Source: Copromyces sp. CBS 386.78 (taxonomy: Eukaryota > Ascomycota > Sordariomycetes > Sordariales > Sordariaceae). From it: DNA of 64,000 nucleotides. The notes beneath the pieces are model-generated. The model saw only the letters and a list, made by a program, of their open reading frames with translations, was not told the origin of the DNA and did no database searches. The stretch lies in the NCBI GenBank assembly GCA_030685235.1, contig MU839185.1, positions 93,541 to 157,540 on the forward strand. Reading direction: 5' to 3'. Position numbers and translations under genes: made by a program. Below are positions 1 through 10,364 of the stretch, piece after piece; within the stretch, counting starts at the first letter, position 1; each line of letters starts with the position of its first letter.

Positions 1-662
1 TCCACGGAGCGATTCAAGAGTGCGACAAATACCTGAAGGCTCGTAAGCGCGATTTCCTTACCATGGTTGTTCGCGAGCACATCCAAGAGGTACTCAAGAT
101 AATCAATGAACCCGAGCCGGAGGAAATCACGAAATCAACCACGGCGGGCGACACAGGACATGATAGCTCCAAGCAAGCAGGGAAGACGGCTCCGGCCTTT
201 TTCGACATACTCAGCGCCGCCAACCCAGAAGACAGGCAGGGCATCTTTATGCAAGTCTACTTTGAGCATGTCCTTCCTTGTGTCAGGGATCGTGCGGTCA
301 AAGCGTACGATAAACGTCAGCGCATGAAGACAATATATAACAGATCGTATACCTTTGCGCATCAGACCGAAGACTCAGATAGCAGTGGATTGGGGCAGGC
401 CCCGACGGAAAGAGCACCGGGTCCTGATGCTACTTGTACCATTTCGACACCTGCGTCTCCTACGGCTGATCAAGCGCCAGTGCCGCCTACAAGACCCGCC
501 CTTGCCCCCGAGAAGTTCACCGAGGCCGATGCCGAGGCCATCTGGTGCACTCTCATTTTCAGGATGCTGTGCTGGCTTCAGTTGCACGACTTTGACAAGA
601 AGGACATACAGTTTGCCAAGAGCGAGCTCAGGGGCAACCGACTTCCTGTTTACATCTCCTAG
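1..662 (+). CDS. 3' end of an unidentified protein gene (cut by window edge)
   Basis: The reading frame is open from the first complete codon at position 3 through the TAG at 660-662, so this is the C-terminal ~219 residues of a gene that begins outside the window. The ATG at 63 is just an internal methionine, because in-frame sense codons precede it. The piece starts with a charged, probably helical stretch (KYLKARKRDFLTMV), has a Ser/Thr/Pro-rich linker around residues 120-165, and ends with a Trp/Leu/Cys-rich segment (AIWCTLIFRMLCWLQLHDFD) and the terminal tail RLPVYIS. I recognise no named domain. Codon use looks genuinely coding (few A-ending codons), and no intron is needed. Function unknown. 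Confidence 0.8.
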   Translation, partial: HGAIQECDKYLKARKRDFLTMVVREHIQEVLKIINEPEPEEITKSTTAGDTGHDSSKQAGKTAPAFFDILSAANPEDRQGIFMQVYFEHVLPCVRDRAVKAYDKRQRMKTIYNRSYTFAHQTEDSDSSGLGQAPTERAPGPDATCTISTPASPTADQAPVPPTRPALAPEKFTEADAEAIWCTLIFRMLCWLQLHDFDKKDIQFAKSELRGNRLPVYIS

Positions 663-2282
663 GTGGATGATGGCGGCAAGTTTGCGGCTGCCTCCTTGGC
701 CATTATACCCCCTGAATTTCAGTCCGCTGTTTTCGCTTATAGTACCACTGTTTTGTTGACAGAGCGAGCGAGTTCGACCGTTGTTTTGATCTTGATGTTT
801 TTGGTCATTTGGTCACTTTTATGCATATCATTTCAAATCGCGTGGTGCTCTCAATCTTGGACACTCCTTAGCATGATAGATGGGGCATTGGATAACTTGA
901 TCAAAAGAAATTGGCTTAAACCGCTTTGTTGACAGTTGGTGTTTTTACCATCGTTGTTGTTTTGTCGCTTTGATCAAGTTGTTCTCAACTGCGAAAAGAA
1001 GCTGAAGCCGTATTCCGAGTTTCCTTGATGAGACGACAGTTCATCTAGGGCACGGACCACCACCCATCACGACGGCGCAGACAGGAATGACGGGCACCCC
1101 ACCACACCATACAGATAAACTGCTGTCGTGTCTCCAATTGCAAGTGCACAGTTTCTGGGGATGGTAACGCCAGAAATGAATTGGTTCTTTATCCTGTCGT
1201 TTCTTGTTTCTTCCCGATAACGACGCTACGACTTGGCACTAACAAGGACAACAGGCACACTGGAGACAAAACAGAGTTCACAAGCTCGAGGAGAGGAGAT
1301 GAACCGGGAGAGAACGAGGGTCAGGTGGGTGAGTGAGGGGATTAAAGGGATTGAAAACGAATGCAAGCACTCAACGCGGACCGCATTCTACTACATAAAC
1401 GCTCGCCAGATTCGCAAGCCCACGAGGTGCGAGTGGGGCAATTGATGATTTGGCATTTGGCATGCGCCCTAATGCAAGCTCTTTGATTAAGTTCAACCAC
1501 TGACGAACCGTTCTTGTGGCCTCGAGAGCAAGCCCGACGCAGCGGTTGGTGGTTGATTGGCTAAATTGCAGAGCGCCAGTATGTACATATTCGCTTCCGC
1601 CGGGTCTTTTTACGCGGTGCAGGCGTTATTCGTAACACAACACTAGGTAGAACTACAGGTGAGGTGGTTGATGGACCTGTCACCTATTGGCGCTGGTGTT
1701 GTTTCAGCAATGGAGTTGGACAAGGTCATGATCTTCTCTTTGTCCATTTATATCCTCGGCGTGTCGCTCTGGTTTACCTTGTGTGGTTTGCGGGCGTTTC
1801 GACTCACCTTGTTCACCTTCCTGGTGGTGCGTGCCGCGGGTGTTCCTGACCGAGACCAGACCAGACGAGCGGTGGAGACATGGCCGGGACTCGAGCGGTC
1901 GACAGCCGACCTCACCGACGATTGGACATTGCGAAAGTGGCTGGGGACACCGTTGAAACTTGAAAGTGGTTCCACACACACTTCCTTGGAGATCAGATTG
2001 GTTGATCAGGGGTAGAGTGCGCCACAAACAAGGTGAAGCGCCTCGTTTCCAATTACAGACTTTCCCACTGGGAGGTAGCCGAAGGATGGTGCACGAGCCA
2101 TCTTGCTCACCCATGGAATTCGAGGGCAAGCGGAGAGACGAGCGGTGAAGAGATGCACAAACATTTTCTTTGGCTGGTAGGAGTGGGGGACTGGGGGTGA
2201 ACCTGTGAAGAGAGTTTCTAGGGTTTTTAGAGTCATCGGATCGAGGACCCCTCTCCGCGGTGAGGTTCTTTTTTTAAAGATC

Positions 2283-2316
<34 letters not shown>

Positions 2317-3276
2317 CGGAAAGATGGGACGAAAGGAAGGGCCAGAGGCAGAAAAGAAGACATGCTTCCAGTCGGGAATTGGTCAAAATATCGAATGTGA
2401 CAACTGCAAAGAAGCCCGACCCGACTTCTGACATGCTCGCCCAATCATTGTCGTTGAATAATGACTGGTCAAGTGCCGTGAATATTCCTCCAAGTAGCAG
2501 CAAGCCGGCAGCCTTGAAGATGCTACGCATAGGTCTAGGACGCATTCCCGCTGCTTGCTTACTTGCGTTAATTGCTTGCGTTGCTAAAGGTATGCTGGGC
2601 ATGCCGGACATGCTGGCTGGCTGGCTGGCTGTCGATATTCTCGTCTCACTCCCAACGAGGAAACGTGGGAGACTGGAGGGCTTGGAGGAGGCATGACGAA
2701 TTAACGAATGGGAATATCCCCGGCCCTGGACCTTACTCGCTCTGACTTTATTCCTTGGCTTTGCTTTGTTTCTACTTTTCTTCTTTCTCCTTTTCTTCTC
2801 GCTTCTTACTGGACTCTTCATTCGAATCTTGATCTTTGCATACGACGACCTAGACTCGAAACATACAACCTGGATCCCAGTTGATCTCAGCCCAGAGAGT
2901 GGAACATATTCAGTCCTAGAGGAGAAGAAGAGTGGCGCTGTATCCACCCTTATCCTCCCAGGGGGGCTGGCCCCGACCCGACAAGCAAGCGAACCGCGCC
3001 ATCCTTTGACAAAAACGACGACTCTAACTCTTGCATCTTTCTTCTTTGACTCACCAATACCATTTCCCCTTACAATACGTTTTTTGTTCCTTGGGTCAGC
3101 TACGCCTTTATACCCCTCAACGACAACAGCGACCCCCCAGCGCCAGCCACGATCGAGTCAACCACTAACTCCAGGCGTGGTACCCCGCCACTACAACGCC
3201 TACAGCACCTTTGGTCCTTGCAGGTCCAGCATATCAACACCACAGCACCTATAGACGACATAACCCAACCGCCGAG
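663..3276. other. Intergenic region with long promoter/5' leader of the next gene
   Basis: No convincing gene. Several 60-300 codon open frames exist on both strands, but they overlap each other, lack family resemblance and have poor codon bias. From about 2740 to 3276 the plus strand is rich in pyrimidine runs (TTCTTTCTCC, CTTCTTTGACTC), typical of fungal promoters and 5' leaders, so this end probably serves the gene starting at 3277. Confidence 0.6.
2283..2315. repeat. (GA)n microsatellite
   Basis: About 16 GA dinucleotide units, interrupted near the 3' end by GGGA. A simple-sequence repeat in the non-coding interval upstream of the 3277 gene. Confidence 0.95.
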
Positions 3277-5576
3277 ATGCCAGGCGAAGAGATTATCACC
3301 ATCGTCAACAACTCGGGCAAGGTCATCAGCACGGTAAGGACTCCCCTGTCTGTCTGTCTTGCGGGCAGACCGTTGACACCTAGTGTCACCCACCTTTGTC
3401 TCACCCTGCCAATTGGACATTTACTAATACAATATAGGGGAGGCAGCTGATGGGCATCTTCAAGGATGCCAAAGCTACATACCGCGAGAGGAAAGAAGCC
3501 GCAAAGGCAGAGCGCGACTTCAACAACAACGGCAGCTATTCCTCCGGCCCATCACGGGGACAAGTTCACATCACAGTTCCCCGAGGTGGTCGAGGATATT
3601 ATGATGAATACGACTCCCGGGGTCCCACAAAGAAGCTCGATGGCGGCAACATCAGGGATCGTAAGCTTCTCGCCGACAGCAGTGGACGCCGCAAATCCCA
3701 CGACGATGACACCCGCTCTTTCGCTTCTCGCCATACCTCGGCTTCGCGAACCAAGTCCCATCGCAAGCGATCATCGTCTCAAGCACCGACTCCCTCGACA
3801 GCCCTGACGGTGGACAACCTCAAAACCTACACAGAGATATCGGCAACAGCGCCATCGAAACCGCCAAAGGGGTACAGCAAGGACCTAGAACTGGCCGCCG
3901 CCGGGGGTCGACCAACCCTCAACCACGCCAACACCATGCCCGCCAGCCCGACCTTTGACATGGCCGCCTCGAAAAGTCGTAGTAGTCGTAACCCCTTTAA
4001 CCGTCGCCAATCCGAACAAGCCCCCAGGAACAAGAACAGCGGCGGCAGAGATCGAGACCACGACCTAGCCTATGGCGACCTCCCTCCCGACCTGCATCTG
4101 CGCGACGACCTCGACCGCGGCGGCCGTCACCGCTCTTCACATGACAACCATTCCTACCCCGTCCCACCACAGGGCATCCCCGCTTTCGCCCCCGACTTTT
4201 CTTCTTCTTCTCCTCCTCAAGAACCCGAACAGCAAAAAGAAGCGTTGGATCTCATCTCCCGCATCGAATCGTTCCTGCTCGAAGCGCACTGCTTGCAAGC
4301 CTCAGCGTCATGCATGATTGAGAACCTGCAGCAGAACCCCGAAGCGGCGGCGGCTGTTGCTTTGTCGCTGGCTGAACTGTCGGCCATCATCGGCAAGATG
4401 AGCCCTGCCTTCTTGGCCTTCTTGAAGGGCGGTAGTCCGGCGATTTATGCACTGCTTTGTAGTCCGCAGTTCTTGATTGGGACGGGGATTGCGGCGGGCG
4501 TCATGGTGGTGATGTTTGGGGGGTGGAAGATTATTAGGAGAATTACGCAGGGGAATGCGAAGCAGAAGGAGGCGGCGGTGGAGATGAATGCTGTTAGTGG
4601 GAATGGGAATGGGGCTGGAGGTGTTGAGAACGGGATGGGCATGGGCATGGGCATGGGTGCTATGGGATTCAATGCTGGTGCGAGAGCCGGTGCTGCTGCG
4701 GGAGGACATGATGACGCGTTGGTGCTGGATGATGATCTGTCGACGATTGAGTGCTGGAGACGTGGGATTGTGGTGACAGGTGAGGAGGAGGCCGAGGTGG
4801 AACTGAGGAGTCCGGAGGCGGATAAGGCGTTGAGGCAGAAGTATAAGGAGGAGACAGTGCATGTGGAGGTCAGTCCGGATGATTCGGTTTCTCAGGTGGG
4901 ATTGGCGAGACGGACGACGGTGAAGAAGGAGAAGGAGTATAGGCCGAGTGGGTTGAGAGAGAGGTTGAGGGATGCTGTTGGGGGGCATTCTGACAAGTCT
5001 GATAAGGAACGGGATGCGAAGGAGAGGGATAGGGACAGCAGACGCCACCGCGACGACGTCGACATTCCCGACCGCAAATCCTCCTCCCGCACCGACAAGA
5101 AAGACAACATGAAAGACAAAGCCACCAGCTCAAGCGAAGTCGGCGCCGCATCCTCCCAAGTTTCCTACCACAGCTCTCGCTCTCACCGCGCAAGCACCCG
5201 TAGCGAAGCCGGCGGCGGTTCTTCGTCTCGTTCGAAACTTGACAGAGAGAGGGAGAAGGACACCAAGGACAGAGAACGCAAATCAGCCTCGAGAGTTGGA
5301 ACCAGCAGCAGCAGCAAGGAGGTGAATCTAGATGATGGAGACAGTGGAAAGAAGAAGAGCAACATGATCAAGTCGCTGTTTAAGAAGATGAAGGATAAGG
5401 AGGATGAGAAGATTGCCACTAGCACCAAGGAGAGGGAGAGGGAGGAGAGGCGGGACCGGGACCGCGAACGGGAACGGGAACGGGAGAGAGATGGTGGGAA
5501 GGAAAGACGGACTTCCAAGGAGGGACATGGACATGGAGAGCGTCATGTCAGGAGGGCTGCGAGTGTGGTGAACTAA
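3277..5576 (+). CDS. Large low-complexity basic protein with one hydrophobic segment
   Basis: Two exons: 3277-3333 and 3438-5576, giving 731 residues. The intron 3334-3437 has donor GTAAGG, a TACTAAT-type branch site at 3422-3430 and acceptor ATATAG. The joined N-terminus reads ...GKVISTGRQLMGIFKDAKA, a charged amphipathic start. Most of the protein is disordered: Ser/Arg/Asp-rich to about residue 260, a helical stretch (residues ~270-340), one hydrophobic segment around residues 350-385 (SPQFLIGTGIAAGVMVVMFG) that could cross or dip into a membrane, a Met-Gly run near 4636-4670, and a very basic, Arg/Glu-repeat C-terminus. No catalytic motif is visible. The plan suggests a conserved fungal scaffold or cytoskeleton/nuclear protein, but I cannot name it. 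The upstream leader is long and pyrimidine-rich. Confidence 0.9.
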
Positions 5577-6993
5577 CCAAGGCGAAGGTCATGATGATGA
5601 GACATGATATGTGATGAATGCGACAAGAGATGGGTTTTGGTATTTTTGACTAGAGGCAGCAAGAGGTGGAACTTGGGAGTGTGGGATGGGATGGGATCAA
5701 TGGGCTTGGACGGGATATCAGGATACAGTTGCTAAGGTAACGGATTGGAGCAATCAACATGTGCTGGACACGCGGCAGGGCACCGGCGGAACTTCAACAG
5801 AACATCAAATGGGGCTGGGCAGGCAGGAACTACGGCGCATGAGGTGGTTGTTTCCTTCTTTCTTGTTCATGTTGTCTCACAGATTGGACACACAGCACAC
5901 ACATTGTCATTTTTCAGATGCCCGGATACCGCGATGGTGATTTCCTTTCTTTCTTTCTTTCGTTCTTTCGTCTTGCTTCATCATCGCCAACTTACAGAAT
6001 GGAAGACAAAGGTACCTAGTTCAAGTTGCGTATCGTACCTACTCAAAGCTTCCTTACCTACCTAAGGTATCATTGGGTTTTCAACCAAATAGCCCATTGT
6101 CCTTGTTTATAGACTTGACTTTTTAAATACTACGTTTCTTCAATGCTCCCTCCGTCTGGTGTTCGCCCCTTCTGCGGCGGTTCGGTTCCTGCACGGTTCC
6201 TGAATGGACCTCGCCCTAGAAATATAAGGTATGCACCTTATCACGCCCAGCGAGGTTCCAATACGTACACTACGATTGATCGCCTTGACGCGGTTATATT
6301 TCCTTGGGTACCGTAGGTACCTAGGTAGTGTCGTCAACGCCCCGCTCGGTTACTTCATCCGAGGTCATGTGGGAGTGCAGGAATGTTGAAGCCGTTGCAT
6401 GTGGCTCTCCAAGACACTTTGGAAGTATGAGTCTCCGTGTGCGGTTCTGCCACAGCTTTCATGTTGCCTGGGGCTAGTTGAGGCTCAACCATCAATTACC
6501 GGTATGCATTTCGCTCTTCGGACTTCGGTCTTAAGACGTGAGCAGGTATTGAAGGCGGTGTATTCTCTATCTTCGGTATGTCCACATGAGGTCCCTGTGT
6601 GTGTGGATCGAGGGGGGCAGAGCGGCCACTGGCTTCGAAATCATTCATACCTCTGGAGAGTGATTTAGGGCCGAAGGGGGGTATCATCTCCGGATTGGAA
6701 GACTGGAGATCCCGTTGCTCGTGCAAGAGTTGCTCAATTGAAGATATAGTATAGAAATTATACCTTATAAAACCGGGTCTATTTATTACTCTTAATACTA
6801 AGTTAAAGTTTACCTCTACTTCAGCCCCTCTCGTATATTTAATGCAGTATAGTTGGACTGGACGCTAATATGACTAGTTGACTACCGCCGCCTCTTAGGT
6901 CTCAAATCCAAAGGCTATAATTAACAATAGCCTAAGTCTAAGGTATACTTCCCTCAAAGGCTAGACTTTGACTCTCTAATCTACTTTCTTAAA
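5577..6993. other. Intergenic; turns into AT-rich relic DNA from about 6725
   Basis: No gene seen. The first part is the 3' side of the preceding gene. 5943-5970 is a CTTT/CTTTCGTT simple repeat. 6000-6330 has many TACCTA/GGTACC-type words (for example TAGGTACCTAGGTAG near 6316-6330). From about 6725 base composition drops sharply to AT-rich with many TA steps, marking the left edge of a mutated repeat region that runs to 8133. Confidence 0.6.
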
Positions 6994-7033
6994 GAGTTTA
7001 ACTTCCCGCACCGTCCCTTTTGTCCTCGCGTAC
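6994..7033 (+). repeat. Left terminal inverted repeat of the 1.14-kb element
   Basis: Forty bases that match the reverse complement of 8094-8133 except at two C/T positions. The GC-rich core stands out from AT-rich surroundings, suggesting it escaped much of the mutation that hit the interior. Confidence 0.85.
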
Positions 7034-7389
7034 TTGTCATAGGATTACCCTATGACTAAGGTATATAGTTGTGTATCCCGATGTTCGTTGGCAAGCGAAT
7101 ATCGTCCTATCTTTTATAGGTTTGGCTAGGTGGTCAGATGCACTGCTGCCCTGTCACAGCACCCTTTTTTAACTTGATGTACTGTATTTACTCCACTCGA
7201 CAACTAAATGACAGCTAGTATATAAAGTATCCCGTTTTATATAATAAAATTAATCCGTAATTTTAATTCCCATACAATATTTTCTCGTACAATTAAAGCT
7301 ACATTTTATTATAATACAACTTAGTTATCGCTATTATAATTGCGGTTACTATTACTATTATAATTACCGTAGTGGGAAAATCTGTTTCT

Positions 7390-7433
7390 AGACATTGATT
7401 GTGGCTGTTGGACAATAACCACAACCAATGTCT
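7390..7433. repeat. Hairpin of two AGACATTGRTTGTGG motifs
   Basis: Arms of 21 bases (AGACATTGATTGTGG... and ...CCACAACCAATGTCT) face each other over a 2-base loop, with three mismatches, all transitions. The same motif occurs three more times at 7859-7927. Confidence 0.85.
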
Positions 7434-7611
7434 AAAAACCAACGCATCTTTCTTACAGGGGGTAAACGCTGTATTATAGTGGCCTTGGGTTGGGTCCGAA
7501 AACCGAAATTTCTTAAAGTCTCAAAGTGTTAAGATCCCACCTTCCTTCTTACCCTCCTACCTTCCCTTTATTAATAGAAAAATCCACTCCCTCTTTCAGA
7601 AATAACTAAAT

Positions 7612-7691
7612 GGCTTAGTGGCCAAGTGGTTATTGAAGCAGTGCTTCATCGTGACATCTTCCATTCGATTCCTGTTCGTGCCCAATTTTTT
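7612..7691 (+). ncRNA. tRNA-like segment followed by a T-run (SINE-head or pseudo-tRNA)
   Basis: TGGCCAAGTGG at about 7619-7629 resembles a Pol III A box. CATTCGATTCC at about 7661-7671 resembles a B box (GGTTCGANTCC). Spacing is tRNA-like, a CTTCATC segment lies where an anticodon loop would be, the segment starts GGC and ends GCC, and a T6 run (7686-7691) follows as a Pol III stop would. Acceptor and T stems do not pair properly, so it is not a functional tRNA. It may be a tRNA-derived SINE head or a mutated tRNA copy. It lies inside the TIR element. Confidence 0.35.
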
Positions 7692-7858
7692 GAAGCTATT
7701 CCGACTATCCTCTAGTTCTAATCGGAACCAACCTACCTTAGAAATTCCGACTTTCAAGCCCAACGGCCGGCTTTACCTTAGTAGTCCTAACGAAGCCTTG
7801 AAGGACCACTAAGGTATAGGAGGTAATACCCTATACTTTTGCCTTTTAGGGGCCTGGG

Positions 7859-7927
7859 AGACAATCAATGTCTAGAAAGCAATTACTGTTTTCTAAACAT
7901 TAGTTGTCTGTCAGACAACCAATGTTT
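7859..7927. repeat. Second cluster of the AGACATTGRTTGT motif, nested palindromes
   Basis: AGACAATCAATGTCT (7859-7873) pairs with the region up to 7910 as a stem-loop. AAACATTAGTTGTCTG (7895-7910) directly abuts its near-perfect reverse complement up to 7927, a palindrome with essentially no loop. Together with 7390-7433 this makes five copies in alternating orientation. Confidence 0.8.
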
Positions 7928-8093
7928 CGACTCAGGGTTTCCCGCTTAGGTATTATTGTAATTGCTATTATAATCGCTATCGTAGTTGACTTAGCGTACC
8001 GCTATGTTTAAAACATTAAAAATATCGAAATTTTCACATAAAAACGATTAAAAATTATATTAGTTATTATAGGGGTATATTAAGTCAAAAAGG

Positions 8094-8133
8094 GTGCGCG
8101 AGGACAAAAGGGACGGTGCGGGAAGTTAAGCTC
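8094..8133 (-). repeat. Right terminal inverted repeat of the 1.14-kb element
   Basis: Reverse complement of 6994-7033 apart from two transitions. It ends 18 bp from the stop codon of the neighbouring hydrolase gene, so the element lies in that gene's 3' untranslated or terminator region. Confidence 0.85.
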
Positions 8134-8151
8134 AAATTGTTAGCACAATAT

Positions 8152-9426
8152 CTAAGCCGCCTTCTTCTCAACGCGTCCCCAAGTCCTATTATGCGGCCAC
8201 TCGACCGTCTCAACACCACCCTTATCCTCCTTGCTCGTCAACCCGTCCCTGAAATCCCTCAAGAACCTCCAATGGCCCTTCTGCACCCACCCCTTCTTCA
8301 CAAACTCATTCATGGTACCATGCGGATAAAAATCCACCACGTCCAGCAACGACTCGTCATGCGCAATCGCCACAAACACATTATCCAGCGCGTCCGGCTC
8401 CTGCAACTTGCCCGCCGTGTCCATCGTCTGCTCGACATCATGGTGCCATGCCTCTCCCCGCGCGGCTTCGTAGAAGCTTCTTGTCGGTAACTCGGGCTTG
8501 GGCAGAAGCTTCTGGAGTGCCGCGCCGGGGCATTTACTCTCTTCGCATGTGTTGGTGGCCGAGGAGAGAGGGAGGAACGGGTTGGGCGAGATTTCCTCCT
8601 CAGGCAAAGGCTTAAATTGCGAGGGCCGGATCTCGCCGACGTGGTGCACCGCGTCGCCGCCTAGGCAAACGAAGCTGTCGTATCCGTATCCGTCATTTTG
8701 CTGAGACGATGTGACGCGCGCGAGACCGCACATGTGCCCGATGGCGTGGCCGGGGGCGTCAAGCAGGTAGAAGGAGCCGTCGCCGAAGTAGTCGATGGCT
8801 GGGAACCGGCCGATGGTCAGGCGCTTCCAGTCTTTGCCGTCTGATTGTGCGGCCGAGGTGAAGTCCACTTCGATTAGTTCGCGGTCTTTGTAATCCGCTT
8901 CCAAGATGGGTGCGTCCGGGTTGGCTGGGTATCCAGGTAGTAAACCCTTCTTGAAGCCCGGTCCGACGATCAGCGCTGCCTGAGGGCCCATGGTGGTGAT
9001 GTCGCCTGTGTGATCGAAGTGGTAATGGGACCAGACTACTGCTTCGATTTTGGACACGTCAAAGTGGTTTTCTTGCAGGATGTCGGCTGACAAAGTCCAG
9101 CCGATTTCGCGAAAGTGGCGGAGGAGCGCGGGGGGCATGTTTTGGATGTCTTTGCGCATGCCGAGGTCGAACATGAGGGAGCGGCCGGTGGATGGGTGCT
9201 GGATTAGGAAGGCGAACATGGGGACTGCGAGCCAGTCGTGGCCGGGTTGGGGAGGGGCGACGAAGGATTTGGCAGGCACGCCGTGGAGGGTGCCTGTTGA
9301 GTTTATGATGGATACTGAGACGGTGGCGGGGGAGGGGGGGATGTTGAGGTTTGGAGTGGGAGCCATCTTGATGCTGTCGTATGGTTGTTGTTTGTGATGC
9401 TTGGTGGTTGGCTCGAGATGAGGCAC
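8152..9426 (-). CDS. Metallo-beta-lactamase-fold hydrolase (lactonase-like)
   Basis: Single exon, 424 codons from the first ATG (9426) or 404 from the second ATG at 9366. I favour the second, because homologous-looking sequence starts just after it and the first 20 residues are low-complexity. The zinc-binding motif HxHxDH is intact as SHYHFDH (H134, H136, D138, H139 counted from the first Met), followed by later ligand candidates DAPGHAIGH and LGGDAVHH. This is the arrangement of the MBL superfamily branch that includes N-acyl-homoserine lactonases and fungal hydrolases of unknown substrate. No signal peptide, so probably cytosolic. The substrate cannot be told from sequence. A decayed transposon ends 18 bp past its stop codon. 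Confidence 0.9.
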   Translation of the reverse strand: MPHLEPTTKHHKQQPYDSIKMAPTPNLNIPPSPATVSVSIINSTGTLHGVPAKSFVAPPQPGHDWLAVPMFAFLIQHPSTGRSLMFDLGMRKDIQNMPPALLRHFREIGWTLSADILQENHFDVSKIEAVVWSHYHFDHTGDITTMGPQAALIVGPGFKKGLLPGYPANPDAPILEADYKDRELIEVDFTSAAQSDGKDWKRLTIGRFPAIDYFGDGSFYLLDAPGHAIGHMCGLARVTSSQQNDGYGYDSFVCLGGDAVHHVGEIRPSQFKPLPEEEISPNPFLPLSSATNTCEESKCPGAALQKLLPKPELPTRSFYEAARGEAWHHDVEQTMDTAGKLQEPDALDNVFVAIAHDESLLDVVDFYPHGTMNEFVKKGWVQKGHWRFLRDFRDGLTSKEDKGGVETVEWPHNRTWGRVEKKAA

Positions 9427-10364
9427 GGGGGGAATGTTATGTTTATATCCGAGCTACCTGAGGGGTTGAGGGGCTGGGTCAACCGGTCAAGATGAGGAGG
9501 TGTTTTCGGAGATCACCTCATTCTTGGGGAGGAATTGATCGTAATGAGATATCCTCCCCCGAACTCCAAACTGGGGTTGGTCTAACAGTAAGGTAGGATT
9601 CGGGTCCATCTACATCATTGATGTTGTCCACTCATTGGCTCCCCCAGGTGGCGCCGAGACACCGTCGATCGACTCGTTCGGGACGTCATTGCATCCTAGA
9701 ACGTCTGGCTTCCTCATCGTTCACTATCGGCTTGTCAGGTGATCAGGTTGTTTCTGTCTGGTTTCTGTTTCGTGGTCTCCGTGTGTCTCTTTGTATAAGT
9801 TTGTTACGCGACCCCAACACTACAGCCGAAGGAGGCCGGGGTGTATGCTCGTCAGGTTGCAGCGATACATGTATTCGATGGTGCAGGGCATTCACCGGGG
9901 ACTGACCGAGGTCAATGAAGTGAGTCGATCTGGCCGTTTCCTAATCGCTTGATTTACTACTAACAAAGCCCAATTTGGTATTGGTTATCAACAAGAAACA
10001 AAACAGACTCCGTTCTCCTCTCTCAGGCAAGAAAGACGCATAGATGTAGGTACCGTATCAAGCCCTCAATTTTACCGACAGAACAACCCCAGTCATCACC
10101 GTGCCAGCAGAAGCATCTCCAGGACATCCATCTTCCCACATTCCTGCACCACCCATTACCGGACTGTCTATACATTCGCACGCCCAAGGTGCCTAGGAGT
10201 ACCCTACAGACACTGCGAGTAATAATCATTCTGAAACCGACACGCACTCCCGCCTGCGCAAGTCTTGCACCCGTTCCAGTTCTTCCCGTTGCACTGGCCG
10301 TACTTGGCGGTCGTGCAGCTGCTTGGAGGGTTGGCGGGCGGGTTGTTGGCGGGTGGGTTACCCC
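9427..10364. other. Intergenic, between two minus-strand genes
   Basis: No supported gene. It holds the promoter of the MBL-fold gene (high-coordinate side of 9426) and the 3' end of the GH16 gene. Short open frames at 9618-9905 and 10023-10247 show no family features. Confidence 0.6.

Larger units (their letters stand above)
6994..8133. mobile_element. Non-autonomous TIR element (MITE-like), AT-rich and decayed
   Basis: A 40-bp sequence at 6994-7033 recurs as its reverse complement at 8094-8133, with only two differences, both C/T transitions. The shared core contains TTCCCGCACCGTCCC and TTTGTCCTCGCG. The 1,140 bp between has no coding capacity, is AT-rich and has the transition-type decay expected from RIP. 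Long imperfect terminal inverted repeats plus no ORF fit a non-autonomous DNA transposon. I see no clear target-site duplication: flanks are TTAAA on the left and AAATT on the right, so at most a short A-run match. The right end lies 18 bp beyond the stop codon of the minus-strand gene at 8152. Superfamily cannot be told. Confidence 0.7.

Noticed and set aside
2006..2947. 313-codon minus-strand open frame and overlapping 163-codon plus frame
   Set aside because: Low-complexity Ser/Leu and Lys/Arg runs generated by the GA microsatellite and pyrimidine-rich promoter DNA; no start context, domain or splice support.
5183..5518. Minus-strand ORF opposite the basic C-terminus of the 3277 gene
   Set aside because: Ser/Arg-rich shadow of the plus-strand RE/ER repeat; the plus-strand gene has an intron with proper signals.
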